Shown here piece after piece: positions 55,877 to 64,000 of a stretch of 64,000 nt of DNA; position 1 is the stretch's first letter, and the number at the start of each line of letters is the position of its first letter. The notes beneath the pieces were generated by a model that worked only from the letters and a program-made list of their open reading frames with translations, did no database searches and was not told the DNA's origin. The stretch comes from an uncultured Prevotellaceae bacterium (GTDB lineage: Bacteria; Bacteroidota; Bacteroidia; Bacteroidales; Bacteroidaceae): positions 47,472-111,471 of the forward strand of contig CAMWQU010000005.1 in the NCBI GenBank assembly GCA_947176535.1, written 5' to 3'. The translations under genes were made by a program, and so were the position numbers.

Positions 55877-57199
55877 ATGAAAAATTATATAAAAATAGTC
55901 ATGTGTGCACTTGTAGTAACCGCTATATGGGGTTGCTCAAAAGAAGATGATAATTATTATAATAATTCAGTTAATGAAATAGCTATCCCGACAGGCGTAT
56001 CTGCAAGCGTAAGTGGTTCTTATGTATCTATTTCATGGAATCCCGTCAGTGGTGCAAGTTCATATAATGTTTATCGAGGTAGTTCTGCAACAGGAACATA
56101 TGTTTTACTATCATGGCTAAAAAATACCAAAGGTAATAATGCATTAGATACCAATCCTTTGAATGGAGATAACTTTTATAAAATAAAAGCTGTAAAAACC
56201 AGTATGTATGGAGACCATGAAAGTAATTATTCTTCGTATGCACATGTATACTTTTCAAATGCCGGTGGCAACACTGGTGGTGGCAGTGATGATACCGGAG
56301 GTGGTAATACTGGCGGTAGCGGAGATGTACAACAAAAGCCTTCAGCTCCAACAGGGGTTACAGTATCGAATGAAGGCAATAATTATATACCTGATGTCGT
56401 GGTACGTTGGAATGCTGTCAGCAACGCTACAATGTATTACATCTATAAGAGTTCCTTGGCGAATGGTTCCTATTCTAAAATAGGAGAGACCTCATATGCG
56501 TTATACGGATATTGTGATTCAAATGCACCCACAAATGGTGCTTCGGCATATTATAAAGTAAAAGCTGTTAATAGTGCAGGAGAAAGTGCTTTTAGTGACT
56601 ATGCGAAATATACATCAACAAGTAATGATGTTGCATTTAGACCTGCAACGCCTACGGTTTCTGTAAGTGGAACCTCTACCATAAGTATATCATGGACTTG
56701 TGCTACTGGTAATAATTATGGTAACCCAAAAAGTTATGAGGTTTATAAACGAAATCCGTCTACTTCTCAGTTTGAACTGCTGACAACAACGACAAGTAAG
56801 AGCTATAGTGATCGAAATACTCATCCTGGCATTAATAGATATGGCGTTATAGCAATAAATGATGCTGGAAAGTCATCGATGGGATTAGGCTATAGTAATG
56901 AGGTTCCATTATCTAAGCCTTCAAGTTTCTCCGCATATAAATCTGGGTCTAATGTTAATTTTACATGGTCAAAGGTCGCAAATGCAACGGGATATCAAAT
57001 ATTTTCAAGCAGTTCGGCAAGTGGATCATATTATATTTTGACACAGATAGATGATGCTTCAACAACATCGAAAAGTGTATATTATCCGGCAAGTAGTGGT
57101 ACAACAACGTATTTCAAGATACGAGCCTATTGGCAAGAATCGTATGGCGGTAGTATAGTATATAGTGATTATACCACGTATAAATCAGTTAATTTTTAA
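55877..57199 (+). CDS. FN3-repeat lipoprotein, first of a pair
   Basis: This 440-residue protein has a lipoprotein signal ('ALVVTAIWGCSKEDD', Cys near residue 20). Four fibronectin type III-like repeats begin near 37, 152, 255 and 350, each with 'W....GA..Y.VYR' text. A 'GGNTGGGSDDTGGGNTGGSG' linker lies at about 132-151. The gene is far richer in A/T than its neighbours, which suggests transfer. It is likely a surface-exposed adhesin or glycan-contact protein. A second gene of the same build follows 40 bases later. Confidence 0.8.
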   Translation: MKNYIKIVMCALVVTAIWGCSKEDDNYYNNSVNEIAIPTGVSASVSGSYVSISWNPVSGASSYNVYRGSSATGTYVLLSWLKNTKGNNALDTNPLNGDNFYKIKAVKTSMYGDHESNYSSYAHVYFSNAGGNTGGGSDDTGGGNTGGSGDVQQKPSAPTGVTVSNEGNNYIPDVVVRWNAVSNATMYYIYKSSLANGSYSKIGETSYALYGYCDSNAPTNGASAYYKVKAVNSAGESAFSDYAKYTSTSNDVAFRPATPTVSVSGTSTISISWTCATGNNYGNPKSYEVYKRNPSTSQFELLTTTTSKSYSDRNTHPGINRYGVIAINDAGKSSMGLGYSNEVPLSKPSSFSAYKSGSNVNFTWSKVANATGYQIFSSSSASGSYYILTQIDDASTTSKSVYYPASSGTTTYFKIRAYWQESYGGSIVYSDYTTYKSVNF

Positions 57200-57239
57200 A
57201 AAATTACAATAGTATAAATCTAATAAAATAAGAAATATA

Positions 57240-58514
57240 ATGTTAAGAAAGTACTTTTTCAGACAAATTCTATTTATTGGCGCTTTAATAACAATATGTG
57301 CTTGCTCAAAAGAGGATGAGTATGGTTATCTGCGTGTTAACTGCACAGATATTCAGATGAGTAGTGATGGAGGGAATGTAAGCTGCTCAATAGAAAGCAA
57401 TGTTGGGTGGAGTATTTCAGCTGATGAAAATTATGATTGGCTACAAATATCTCCCATGAATGGTACTGGCAATGGAACAATTCATTTTTCTGCTAGCCCA
57501 AATTCTTCGGCTTCTCTGAGAATTGCATATATAAAAATTTTATCCTCTCGTCTAGATGTTGGAGGTGCTGGTCTACATATTATTCAAAGTGGTAGTAATG
57601 ACAATACAGGTGGTGGTAACGACAATACGGGAGGTGGAGATTCATCATCGTTGGGAGCTCCAACTAACGTCTCTGCCAAAGTAAATGGTTCTTCTGTCTC
57701 GATCTCTTGGAATGCTGTAACAGGAGCAACAAAATATAATGTATACCGAAATACTTCTTCTACTGGAAAATTCTCATTAATTACGACTGTTTCAGGAACT
57801 AGTGCCACAGATAGTAACCCTCTAAGCGGTTCCAATTATTATAAGGTTACAGCTGCAAACGGAAATACTGAAAGTGACTATTCCTCAACGGCATCTGTAT
57901 CTATTTCTAAGAAACCTGCAACACCTACTGGTTTAAGAGCCGTACAAAGTGGGACTGCAATAAATGTTTCATGGAATGCTGTATCTGGAGCAGAATACTA
58001 CAAATTATATTATAAACGACCTGCGCCATACGATATAGAGTCTTTTCAGAATATCTACTCGACCTCTGCGAACATGGAATGGAATACGATGGTTGCTGGT
58101 ACATATACTTTTTGGGTGGTTGCGGTGAGCAGTGATTATACCACAAGTGATGCTTCAAGTAAAGTTACTTGTAATTTTACCAATAGTGGTGGAGGTAATA
58201 CAGGTGGGGGCAATAGTCAAAGTAAATTAGACACCCCCCAAAACATAGAAGCATATTCTGGTGGCAGTTTTGTACAGATTTCATTTGACGAAGTCTCATT
58301 AGCTTATCAGTATGAACTCTATAGAAGTACATCGGCAACATATGGATATACTAAAATATCAGCATCAGGTGGAAGTACGAGTAGTAAACGTTATGTTCTT
58401 ACTGATAGTAATCCAAAATCAGGTACAACGTACTATAAAGTAAAAGCTGTAGCTTTAAGTTATTTAGGCATTGCAGATAGTGATCTTAGCGCATATGTTA
58501 AGGTTACTAGATAA
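57240..58514 (+). CDS. BACON/FN3 lipoprotein, second of a pair
   Basis: This 424-residue lipoprotein (signal with 'LITICACSKEDEYG') has an N-terminal BACON-like domain at about 28-115 ('ESNVGWSISADENYDWLQIS', then 'LHIIQSG'). FN3-like repeats from about 138 follow, joined by Gly/Asn/Thr linkers ('GGGNTGGGN'). The first FN3 repeat closely resembles that of the preceding gene, so they are paralogues. It is A/T-rich like the preceding gene. BACON domains are usual in surface glycan-binding proteins; no ligand can be named. Confidence 0.8.
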   Translation: MLRKYFFRQILFIGALITICACSKEDEYGYLRVNCTDIQMSSDGGNVSCSIESNVGWSISADENYDWLQISPMNGTGNGTIHFSASPNSSASLRIAYIKILSSRLDVGGAGLHIIQSGSNDNTGGGNDNTGGGDSSSLGAPTNVSAKVNGSSVSISWNAVTGATKYNVYRNTSSTGKFSLITTVSGTSATDSNPLSGSNYYKVTAANGNTESDYSSTASVSISKKPATPTGLRAVQSGTAINVSWNAVSGAEYYKLYYKRPAPYDIESFQNIYSTSANMEWNTMVAGTYTFWVVAVSSDYTTSDASSKVTCNFTNSGGGNTGGGNSQSKLDTPQNIEAYSGGSFVQISFDEVSLAYQYELYRSTSATYGYTKISASGGSTSSKRYVLTDSNPKSGTTYYKVKAVALSYLGIADSDLSAYVKVTR

Positions 58515-58536
58515 AACACAATAGCAGATAAATTAA

Positions 58537-58570
58537 AAAGGCGATTCTTAGTAAAGGATCGCCTTTATTT
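58537..58570 (+). terminator. terminator after the FN3 lipoprotein pair
   Basis: The stem AAAGGCGAT/ATCGCCTTT with a 12-base loop is followed by a T-rich tract. Confidence 0.8.
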
Positions 58571-58700
58571 TGATATCTTTTTATAGTTTTATAGAAACAG
58601 TAAAGAAGATTACTTTGCGGTTAGAATTGTCATATACCTCATTTTTATGAGTTATTAGACATATTGCACACGTATGTGTAATATCTGAATTGGTCATCCT

Positions 58701-58734
58701 TACGCGTGCGCGCGTTCCTTTATATATATTTATT
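58701..58734 (+). repeat. dispersed repeat, copy 3 (right part only)
   Basis: TACGCGTGCGCGCGTTCCTT (58701-58720), then TATATATATTTATTA, matches the right ends of copies at 53353 and 55059 in the same orientation. Confidence 0.7.
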
Positions 58735-58754
58735 AGAGGCGTGCGCCAAATAAA

Positions 58755-59873
58755 TTATTGATTGGCGTTCTTCAGCGGATTCCAACCTTGCGCTTTCAGT
58801 TCAAATTCGCTGCCGTCGCGACAGATGAGGGCGCGACCGAGCTTCTCCTCCGTGATGTAGCCGATGACGCGCACGTCGGGAATTTGACTCACCCGGTCGT
58901 TGTCCGTCAGGGGGACGGTGAACAGCAGTTCGTAGTCCTCGCCTCCGTTCAGTGCGCAGGTAGACACATTCATGTTCAATTCCTCGGCCATGACGGCGGT
59001 CTGATAGTCCAGCGGGAGACGTTCCTCGTAGATGCGGCAACCCGTCTGACTGTGGGTGCAGATGTGCATCAGTTCGCTCGACAGTCCGTCGCTGATGTCC
59101 ATCATGGCCGTCGGGCGTATGCCGGCGTTGCGCAGTGCCTTGGCGATGTCGCCTCGCGCCTCGGGCCTTAGCTGACGTTCCAACAGATATTCACGTCCGC
59201 TGAAGTCGGGCTGGAAGTCGAGTTCCGAGAGTTGCCGATTGAGCGACGAAAGCGTCTTCTCATCCCCCTCGGCCTTGGCCCTGGCCATGTTTCTCTGGAT
59301 TTCGCTAACCTGACTGTTGTATATCTGCTTCTCGCGTTCCATGAGTTGCAGACCCATGTAGGCCGCTCCGAGGTTTCCGCTGACGCAGATGAGGTCGTTA
59401 GGCTGTGCGCCTGAGCGGTAGACGATGTCTTCGGGCGCAACCTCGCCGATGGCGGTGATGCTGATGGCCAGGCCGGTCAGACTGGATGTCGTGTCGCCCC
59501 CCACGAGGTCTACGTGGTGCGCCTCGCAGGCCATCCGCATGCCGGCGTACAGTTCTTCGATGTCCTCCACGGTGAAGCGCTTCGAGAGAGCTAGACTTAC
59601 GGTAATCTGCCTCGGGGTGCCCATCATGGCGTAGATGTCGCTCAGGTTCACGATGACTGACTTCCAACCTAAGTGCCGCAGGGGCGTGTATTGCAGGTCG
59701 AAGTGGATGCCCTCCATGAGCATGTCGGTGGTGACGAGCAGGCGGTTCGGGCCGCCGTAGTTCAGCACGGCGCAATCATCGCCCACCCCCTTTTCCGTGC
59801 TCGCGTTCCGGGGAGCTATGTTTTCGGTGAGCCGCTTTATGAGGCCGAACTCACCCAGTTCGGATATTTCCAT
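58755..59873 (-). CDS. thiL: thiamine-monophosphate kinase
   Basis: This 372-residue PurM-fold kinase makes thiamine diphosphate. Seen: 'KGVGDDCAVL', 'DMLMEGIHFDL', 'LVGGDTTSSL', and 'MMDISDGLSSEL' near the C-terminal half, all typical of ThiL. It is longer than usual because of a charged, coiled-coil-like insertion at about residues 179-218 ('SQVSEIQRNMARAKAEGDEK'). It is the last gene of the sppA-lpxK-punA-thiL cluster, 14 bases after punA. Confidence 0.94.
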   Translation of the reverse strand: MEISELGEFGLIKRLTENIAPRNASTEKGVGDDCAVLNYGGPNRLLVTTDMLMEGIHFDLQYTPLRHLGWKSVIVNLSDIYAMMGTPRQITVSLALSKRFTVEDIEELYAGMRMACEAHHVDLVGGDTTSSLTGLAISITAIGEVAPEDIVYRSGAQPNDLICVSGNLGAAYMGLQLMEREKQIYNSQVSEIQRNMARAKAEGDEKTLSSLNRQLSELDFQPDFSGREYLLERQLRPEARGDIAKALRNAGIRPTAMMDISDGLSSELMHICTHSQTGCRIYEERLPLDYQTAVMAEELNMNVSTCALNGGEDYELLFTVPLTDNDRVSQIPDVRVIGYITEEKLGRALICRDGSEFELKAQGWNPLKNANQ

Positions 59874-59887
59874 AGTTATGATTTCGT

Positions 59888-60697
59888 TCAGCTTCTTCTT
59901 ATCATCTCTCTCATGATTTCCGCCATCTTGGGCTGCACCTCGTTGGCGGCGCGCTGCACCTCCTCATGGCTGACTTCCACAACCTGACCCTCGATGCCCA
60001 GGTCGGTGATGACGCTCACGCCGAAAACCCTGATGCCGCAGTGACGGGCTACGATGACCTCAGGCACCGTGCTCATGCCCACCGAGTCGCCGCCCATGCG
60101 TGCGAACATACGGTATTCAGCCGGAGTCTCGAACGTCGGGCCTTGTGTGCCCAGATATACGCCGTGTTGCACCTCGATGCCCTTTTCGCGGGCTATCTCG
60201 TCGGCCAACCGGATGAGGCCGCGGTCGTAAGCCTCGTGCATGTCCGGAAAGCGCGGCCCCGTGGGGAAGTTCTTTCCGCGCAGGGGATGCTCGGGGAAGA
60301 AGTTGATGTGGTCGGTGATAATCATGAGGTCGCCCACGTGAAAGGTCGGGTTGGTGCCGCCGCCGGCGTTGCTTACAAATAACGTCTTGATACCGATTTC
60401 ATACATCACGCGGATGGGGAAAGTTACCTCCTTCATCGAATATCCCTCGTAGAAATGGAAGCGGCCCTGCATGGCCATGATATCTTTTCCGCCCAGTTTA
60501 CCGAAAATTAGCTTGCCACTGTGCCCCTCCACGGTGCTTTGCGGGAAGTTGGGAATCTCGGCATAGGGTATGGAGCGGGTGACTTCTATCTCGTCGGCGA
60601 GATGGCCCAATCCGGTGCCCATGATGATGGCCGTCTGCGGATTAGTCGTCATCTCGGCCTTTAGCCAGGATGCTGTTTCTTGAATTTTTGAGTACAT
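59888..60697 (-). CDS. punA: purine nucleoside phosphorylase
   Basis: This 269-residue trimeric-type (PNP/MTAP) enzyme cleaves purine nucleosides with phosphate. Visible: 'AIIMGTGLGHLADEI' (phosphate loop), 'MQGRFHFYEGYSM', 'VSNAGGGTNPTFHVGDLMII', and 'MSTVPEVIVARHCGIRVFG'. The chosen start places its first 18 codons inside the lpxK 3' end. 'MYSKIQETASWLKAEM' fits the family start, so the 56-base overlap is real. Confidence 0.94.
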   Translation of the reverse strand: MYSKIQETASWLKAEMTTNPQTAIIMGTGLGHLADEIEVTRSIPYAEIPNFPQSTVEGHSGKLIFGKLGGKDIMAMQGRFHFYEGYSMKEVTFPIRVMYEIGIKTLFVSNAGGGTNPTFHVGDLMIITDHINFFPEHPLRGKNFPTGPRFPDMHEAYDRGLIRLADEIAREKGIEVQHGVYLGTQGPTFETPAEYRMFARMGGDSVGMSTVPEVIVARHCGIRVFGVSVITDLGIEGQVVEVSHEEVQRAANEVQPKMAEIMREMIRRS

Positions 60698-61760
60698 AGT
60701 CGGTTATTTTTTCGTTAAATGATGTATGCTCGTTCCGCATGATGTCCACCCGGACGGGAAGCATATAAAGAGCCTCTTTTACCTCGTCGCTCAGTTCTCC
60801 GGAGAGCGTCCGGAGGCGTGTGGCATCTTTCTCTGTTGTGATGATGATGCGCGGTTGCGGCAGTGTGGCAAATGTCTGGTTGATGTGCTTCACGTCGGCG
60901 GATGAGAAGTAGTGATGGTCGGGGTAGGTGAGCGGCGTGATGCGTTCGGAGTAATGACTGATGTCCATCTGCATCTGCTCCGGCGACCCGATGCCCGTAA
61001 GCAGCAGTACCGACTCGTCGGGCCGGATGCTTTCCAGACTGCGTTCCGCTCCTTTCCCGAAGATGGGTTGCAGCAGTCCGTAGCGGAATGTGCTGAAGTA
61101 GAGTTGCTGGTAGGGACGCACGTCGAGTGCTTTCCTTATGACGCGGAATCCCATGGGCTTGATGGTGTGCGGACATTTGGTGACGACGACGATGTGGGCA
61201 CGGCTGATGCCGTCCTTGGACTCGCGCAAGCGGCCGGCCGGCAGCAGGGTGTCGTCGGTAATCATGCGGTGGTAGTCCACGAGCAGGATGTTCACGCCCG
61301 CCTGCACGTAGCGGTGCTGATAGGCATCGTCGAGCAGGATGACTTCCACGTCGCGTGTGGCCTCGTCCCGGCACAAGTGTCTGATGCCCCGTCGGCGATC
61401 CCGGTCTACGGCGACATACACGTCCGGATATTTCTGTTTCATTTGCCACGGTTCGTCACCAATTTCCTCCACGGTGCTCTCCGGTGTGGCCAACACGTAG
61501 CCTTTGCTCTTTCGCTTGTAACCGCGGCTCAGCACAGCCACTTTGTGTTCCTTCTTCAGTAGTTGCAGCAGATATTCCGTGTGAGGGGTCTTGCCGGTTC
61601 CGCCTACGGTGAGGTTGCCGATGCAGATGATGGGGATGTTGTAGCTGTGCGACTTCAGCACACCCATGTCAAACAGCGCGTTGCGCACGGCAGTTCCCAT
61701 GCCGTAGAGCCAACTTAGCGGTAACAGCCATTTGTTGATGTGTACCAAATCCCCTTCCAT
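60642..61760 (-). CDS. lpxK: tetraacyldisaccharide 4'-kinase
   Basis: This 372-residue membrane-bound kinase phosphorylates the lipid A disaccharide. Walker A is 'GNLTVGGTGKTPHTEYLL' near 46-63; 'LLDDAYQHR' (the DxD/H catalytic region) and 'LLTGIGSPEQM' are typical. The N-terminal hydrophobic segment 'WLLPLSWLYGMGTAVRNALF' is the membrane anchor. It overlaps punA by 56 bases and lies 30 bases after sppA. lpxB of the same pathway is at 16922. Confidence 0.95.
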   Translation of the reverse strand: MEGDLVHINKWLLPLSWLYGMGTAVRNALFDMGVLKSHSYNIPIICIGNLTVGGTGKTPHTEYLLQLLKKEHKVAVLSRGYKRKSKGYVLATPESTVEEIGDEPWQMKQKYPDVYVAVDRDRRRGIRHLCRDEATRDVEVILLDDAYQHRYVQAGVNILLVDYHRMITDDTLLPAGRLRESKDGISRAHIVVVTKCPHTIKPMGFRVIRKALDVRPYQQLYFSTFRYGLLQPIFGKGAERSLESIRPDESVLLLTGIGSPEQMQMDISHYSERITPLTYPDHHYFSSADVKHINQTFATLPQPRIIITTEKDATRLRTLSGELSDEVKEALYMLPVRVDIMRNEHTSFNEKITDYVLKNSRNSILAKGRDDD

Positions 61761-61790
61761 ACGTCCTTGCTGTGTTGTAGGTCTTGTTGC

Positions 61791-63572
61791 TTACTTGATA
61801 TTCGGGTCGAAAGGCAGACGCATCTGCAGGCGGTCTTGGTTGCGCAGGTTGCGCAGCAGAGAGAATGTCGTGTAGTATTCGCCTAATGTGTTGCGCAGTT
61901 CGGCGTCTAAGTAGTTTGACTTCTGATTGTTCAGGAACTGAGTGAACCACGGTTCGGGCGTGGGGTAATCGACGGTGTTGTATTTTTCCACCTTGGCCAG
62001 TTTAGCGGCAGCCTTCACGGCATCGCTCAGACTGCCCAGTTTGTCCACTAATCCCAGTTCTTTGGCCTGCTCACCGGTCCATACGCGACCCTCTGCGATG
62101 GTTTTCACTTTCTCTATAGGCATCTTGCGACCGATGGCCACACGGCCGGTGAATGTCTCGTATCCGCGCTCCACCATGGCCTGCATGAGTCTGCTTTCTT
62201 CCGCATTCATCGGGCGGCTCATGGTACCCATGTCGCTCAGCGCGTTGGTCTTCACGGCATCAAACTTGACACCTACTTTCTGAGTGACCAGTTCGCTTAT
62301 GTCGGGAATCATGCCGAAGATACCGATGCTGCCGGTCAGCGTGGTGGGCTCGGCATAAATCTTGTTGGCACCGCAGGAAATGTAATAACCGCCGGAGGCT
62401 GCCATGCCGCCCATGGAGACGACAACGGGCTTCTTCTCCTTCAGCAGTTCCACCTCGCGCCATATCTGTTCGCTGGCATAAGCCGATCCGCCGCCGGAGT
62501 TCACACGGAGTACAACGGCTTTCACATCGTCGTCCTCACGCAGGGCGCGCAGGTCGTCTATGACTTTCTCGCCTACAATCTGAGGGTCTTTGCTGCCGAT
62601 GGAAAAACCGTCGTCGGCCGTCTGTACGATGCTACCCACCGCATAGTAGACGGCAATTTTCTCTTTCTCTTCCTTGAAGTCGGGGATTTCGGCACTGACC
62701 ATTTCCTTGGGGGAAACAAAGTTCAACGCTTTGTCTTCGTCTATCTCCATTTTCTTTTTCAGATAGTCTTTCACACCGTCGATGTAGGTTAGCGTGTCCG
62801 CCAGACGGTTGTCGATGAGGTATTGGGCGGGATGGAGTGCCGTATATTCGTCGGCCAGTGCGTTCAGTTTATCGACGTTAATCTTACGGTCTTCGGACAC
62901 CTCCAGCAGCATGTTCTTCCAGATGTTGCCGAGGAAAGAAGTAATCTGTTCGCGGTTGGCCTCGCTCATTTCCGAGTTGGTGAAAGGCTCGACGGCACTC
63001 TTGAAGGTTCCCACCTTGAAGACCTGCATCCGTATACCCACTTTCTCCAAAGCATCTTTGAAGAATAGGGTCTCGGAAGCCAGTCCGTGCCAGTCGATAA
63101 GTCCTTCGGGGTTTACCATCACTTTGTCGGCCACGGAGCAGATGTAGTAACCGCTCTGGGAGTAATTGTCACTATACGCAATAATGAACTTTCCGCTTTT
63201 CTTGAAGTCGGTGAGAGCCTGACGCAGTTCCTGTAGGGTGGCAGGAGTAGCGGCCAGCATAGCATCCTCGATGTAGATTCCCTTTATGTGTTCGTTCTCG
63301 CCGGCTTTTCGGATGGCCTCGGTCAGCGTCTGCAGACCGGGGAGGCTCTCTTTGTTGCCTCCCATGAACATCACCAATGGGTTCTCTTCCGTCTGTTCGG
63401 GTAAAATGCCTTTCAGGTTAATGCGCAAAATGGAATTATCTTTTACGGGGGGCGTCATCCCATCCATGGCCATCATGCCGGCAAACGACACTATGGTGAT
63501 GATTGTGGAAATGACTGAAAACAGGATTAAGGCCAACAAACTGGCCATAGTGTACTTGAAAAAGGATTTCAT
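61791..63572 (-). CDS. sppA: signal peptide peptidase SppA (67K type)
   Basis: This 593-residue membrane protease has an N-terminal transmembrane segment at about 8-32. Tandem S49 domains follow: the general-base Lys201 is in 'GTFKSAVEPFT' and the nucleophile Ser near 393 is in 'GGMAASGGYYISCGANK'. It degrades leftover signal peptides. It heads the cluster with lpxK, punA and thiL; the -7 box TACCTTTG is at 63700-63707 on the minus strand. Confidence 0.96.
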   Translation of the reverse strand: MKSFFKYTMASLLALILFSVISTIITIVSFAGMMAMDGMTPPVKDNSILRINLKGILPEQTEENPLVMFMGGNKESLPGLQTLTEAIRKAGENEHIKGIYIEDAMLAATPATLQELRQALTDFKKSGKFIIAYSDNYSQSGYYICSVADKVMVNPEGLIDWHGLASETLFFKDALEKVGIRMQVFKVGTFKSAVEPFTNSEMSEANREQITSFLGNIWKNMLLEVSEDRKINVDKLNALADEYTALHPAQYLIDNRLADTLTYIDGVKDYLKKKMEIDEDKALNFVSPKEMVSAEIPDFKEEKEKIAVYYAVGSIVQTADDGFSIGSKDPQIVGEKVIDDLRALREDDDVKAVVLRVNSGGGSAYASEQIWREVELLKEKKPVVVSMGGMAASGGYYISCGANKIYAEPTTLTGSIGIFGMIPDISELVTQKVGVKFDAVKTNALSDMGTMSRPMNAEESRLMQAMVERGYETFTGRVAIGRKMPIEKVKTIAEGRVWTGEQAKELGLVDKLGSLSDAVKAAAKLAKVEKYNTVDYPTPEPWFTQFLNNQKSNYLDAELRNTLGEYYTTFSLLRNLRNQDRLQMRLPFDPNIK

Positions 63573-63699
63573 TGCTTTTTATTTTATAATTTATTTACTT
63601 CTTTGTCTGTTCTTACTTTGTATCGCGTGGTAATGGGCGTATACGCCTATGTATCTTAAATGTATGTGCACGCGCATTTTTATTTTATAGATGTACGGA

Positions 63700-63707
63700 C
63701 AAAGGTA
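63700..63707 (-). promoter_or_regulatory. -7 box of the sppA operon
   Basis: On the minus strand this reads TACCTTTG, giving a leader of about 120 bases. The leader contains ATACGCC and GTGCACGCGC alternations and no open frame. Confidence 0.55.
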
Positions 63708-63776
63708 CTATAAGGCACCGATAAAAGCAAAAGAATGGACAAAAAACAAAAAAAATAAAAAAAAAGTGTGGAAATG

Positions 63777-63808
63777 TTTTGTCAGTTCAAAAATAGTCCG
63801 TACCTTTG
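63777..63808 (+). promoter_or_regulatory. rRNA operon promoter
   Basis: TTTTG (63777-63781), exactly 19 bases, then TACCTTTG (63801-63808) is a full match to the Bacteroidetes primary promoter. An A-rich tract upstream (63725-63765) may act as an UP-like element. Confidence 0.85.
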
Positions 63809-63814
63809 CAACCG

Positions 63815-63987
63815 CAAATGAGAGGAACGCCTCTCACAAGCAATGAAAGAGTTCATTGAAAGATTTACATAGACAAGAAAGTAGTACAAGTAATGAGAAT
63901 CAACCGTTGATTCTTTTGAAGAATCAGAAAAGTCAGACATCACTCTTCGGTATCGTTAATTTCGGAAAAAAAGAAAAAAAGATATTT
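63815..63987 (+). other. leader of the rRNA transcript
   Basis: It contains the hairpin TGAGAGG-AACG-CCTCTCA (63819-63836). 'GTTCATTGAAAGATTTACAT' and a GAATC-rich hairpin typical of Bacteroidales 16S leaders follow. Processing and antitermination signals are expected here but not resolved. Confidence 0.7.
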
Positions 63988-64000
63988 ACAATGTAGAGTT
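63988..64000 (+). rRNA. 16S rRNA, first bases only
   Basis: ACAATGTAGAGTT at the window edge matches the 5' end of Bacteroidales 16S rRNA (normally ...GAGTTTGATCCTGG). The rest lies outside, so the exact 5' end is approximate. Confidence 0.75.

Overview
The window comes from a chromosome of a Bacteroidota bacterium, most likely order Bacteroidales. The evidence is the repeated -7 promoter element TAnnTTTG, often with TTTG about 19 bases upstream, and weak ribosome binding sites. Gene neighbourhoods also fit: uppS-bamA-Skp-murI, sppA-lpxK-punA-thiL, surE-lpxB and parA-parB-DUF5683. Other marks are DUF6242 and BACON/FN3 lipoproteins, a secreted protein with a Bacteroidetes-type C-terminal tail, and an rRNA leader typical of the group at the right edge. 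The genus cannot be fixed from the sequence alone.

Layout: 1-4758 is the end of a polysaccharide glycosyltransferase operon (GT2/GT92-like fragment, GT11 fucosyltransferase, two tandem GT4 paralogues, GT2). 5133-6500 is a solitary AAA/DUF4143 ATPase behind a 33-bp repeat. 6619-16893 holds housekeeping genes (alaS, a MerR regulator, rel, a LysM lytic transglycosylase, DUF5683, parB, parA, surE), followed by lpxB, a PfkB kinase and a LuxR-type regulator. 19679-24229 has a TonB-dependent receptor behind a perfect 32-bp palindrome and a YqiJ-YqiK-like membrane/flotillin pair. 24347-26591 is a small regulatory and toxin zone: a 22-bp-period palindrome array, a Fic protein flanked on both sides by matching operator clusters, and a HigB/HigA pair. 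26732-30607 encodes a 1291-residue fusion (GT-like, GT2, DUF4922/HIT-like, SpoIID). It is followed by a flippase-like membrane protein, ksgA and a large, strongly codon-biased secreted protein.

37053-43018 holds tRNA-Leu(UAA), argH, a polyketide-cyclase-like protein, pyrE, recX, prmC and ribD. 43098-51216 is an envelope operon (DUF6242 lipoprotein, DUF6089 protein, uppS, bamA, three Skp/OmpH paralogues, murI), followed by a GH29 fucosidase. 53278-58734 is an accessory island marked by three same-orientation copies of an alternating purine-pyrimidine repeat. It holds a second DUF4143 ATPase, a candidate structured RNA of about 315 nt with its own promoter and terminator, a decayed NeuD-like acyltransferase and two AT-rich FN3 lipoprotein genes. 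58755-63572 is thiL, punA, lpxK and sppA. The last 220 bases are the promoter, leader and first bases of an rRNA operon.

Many genes serve the envelope: glycan assembly, lipid A (lpxB, lpxK), undecaprenyl phosphate (uppS), outer-membrane protein assembly (bamA, Skp) and peptidoglycan (murI, lytic transglycosylase). The most interesting unexplained items are the candidate RNA at 55148-55462, the four-part fusion protein without a signal peptide, the mirrored operators around fic, the 22-bp palindrome array and the palindrome in the TonB receptor promoter.
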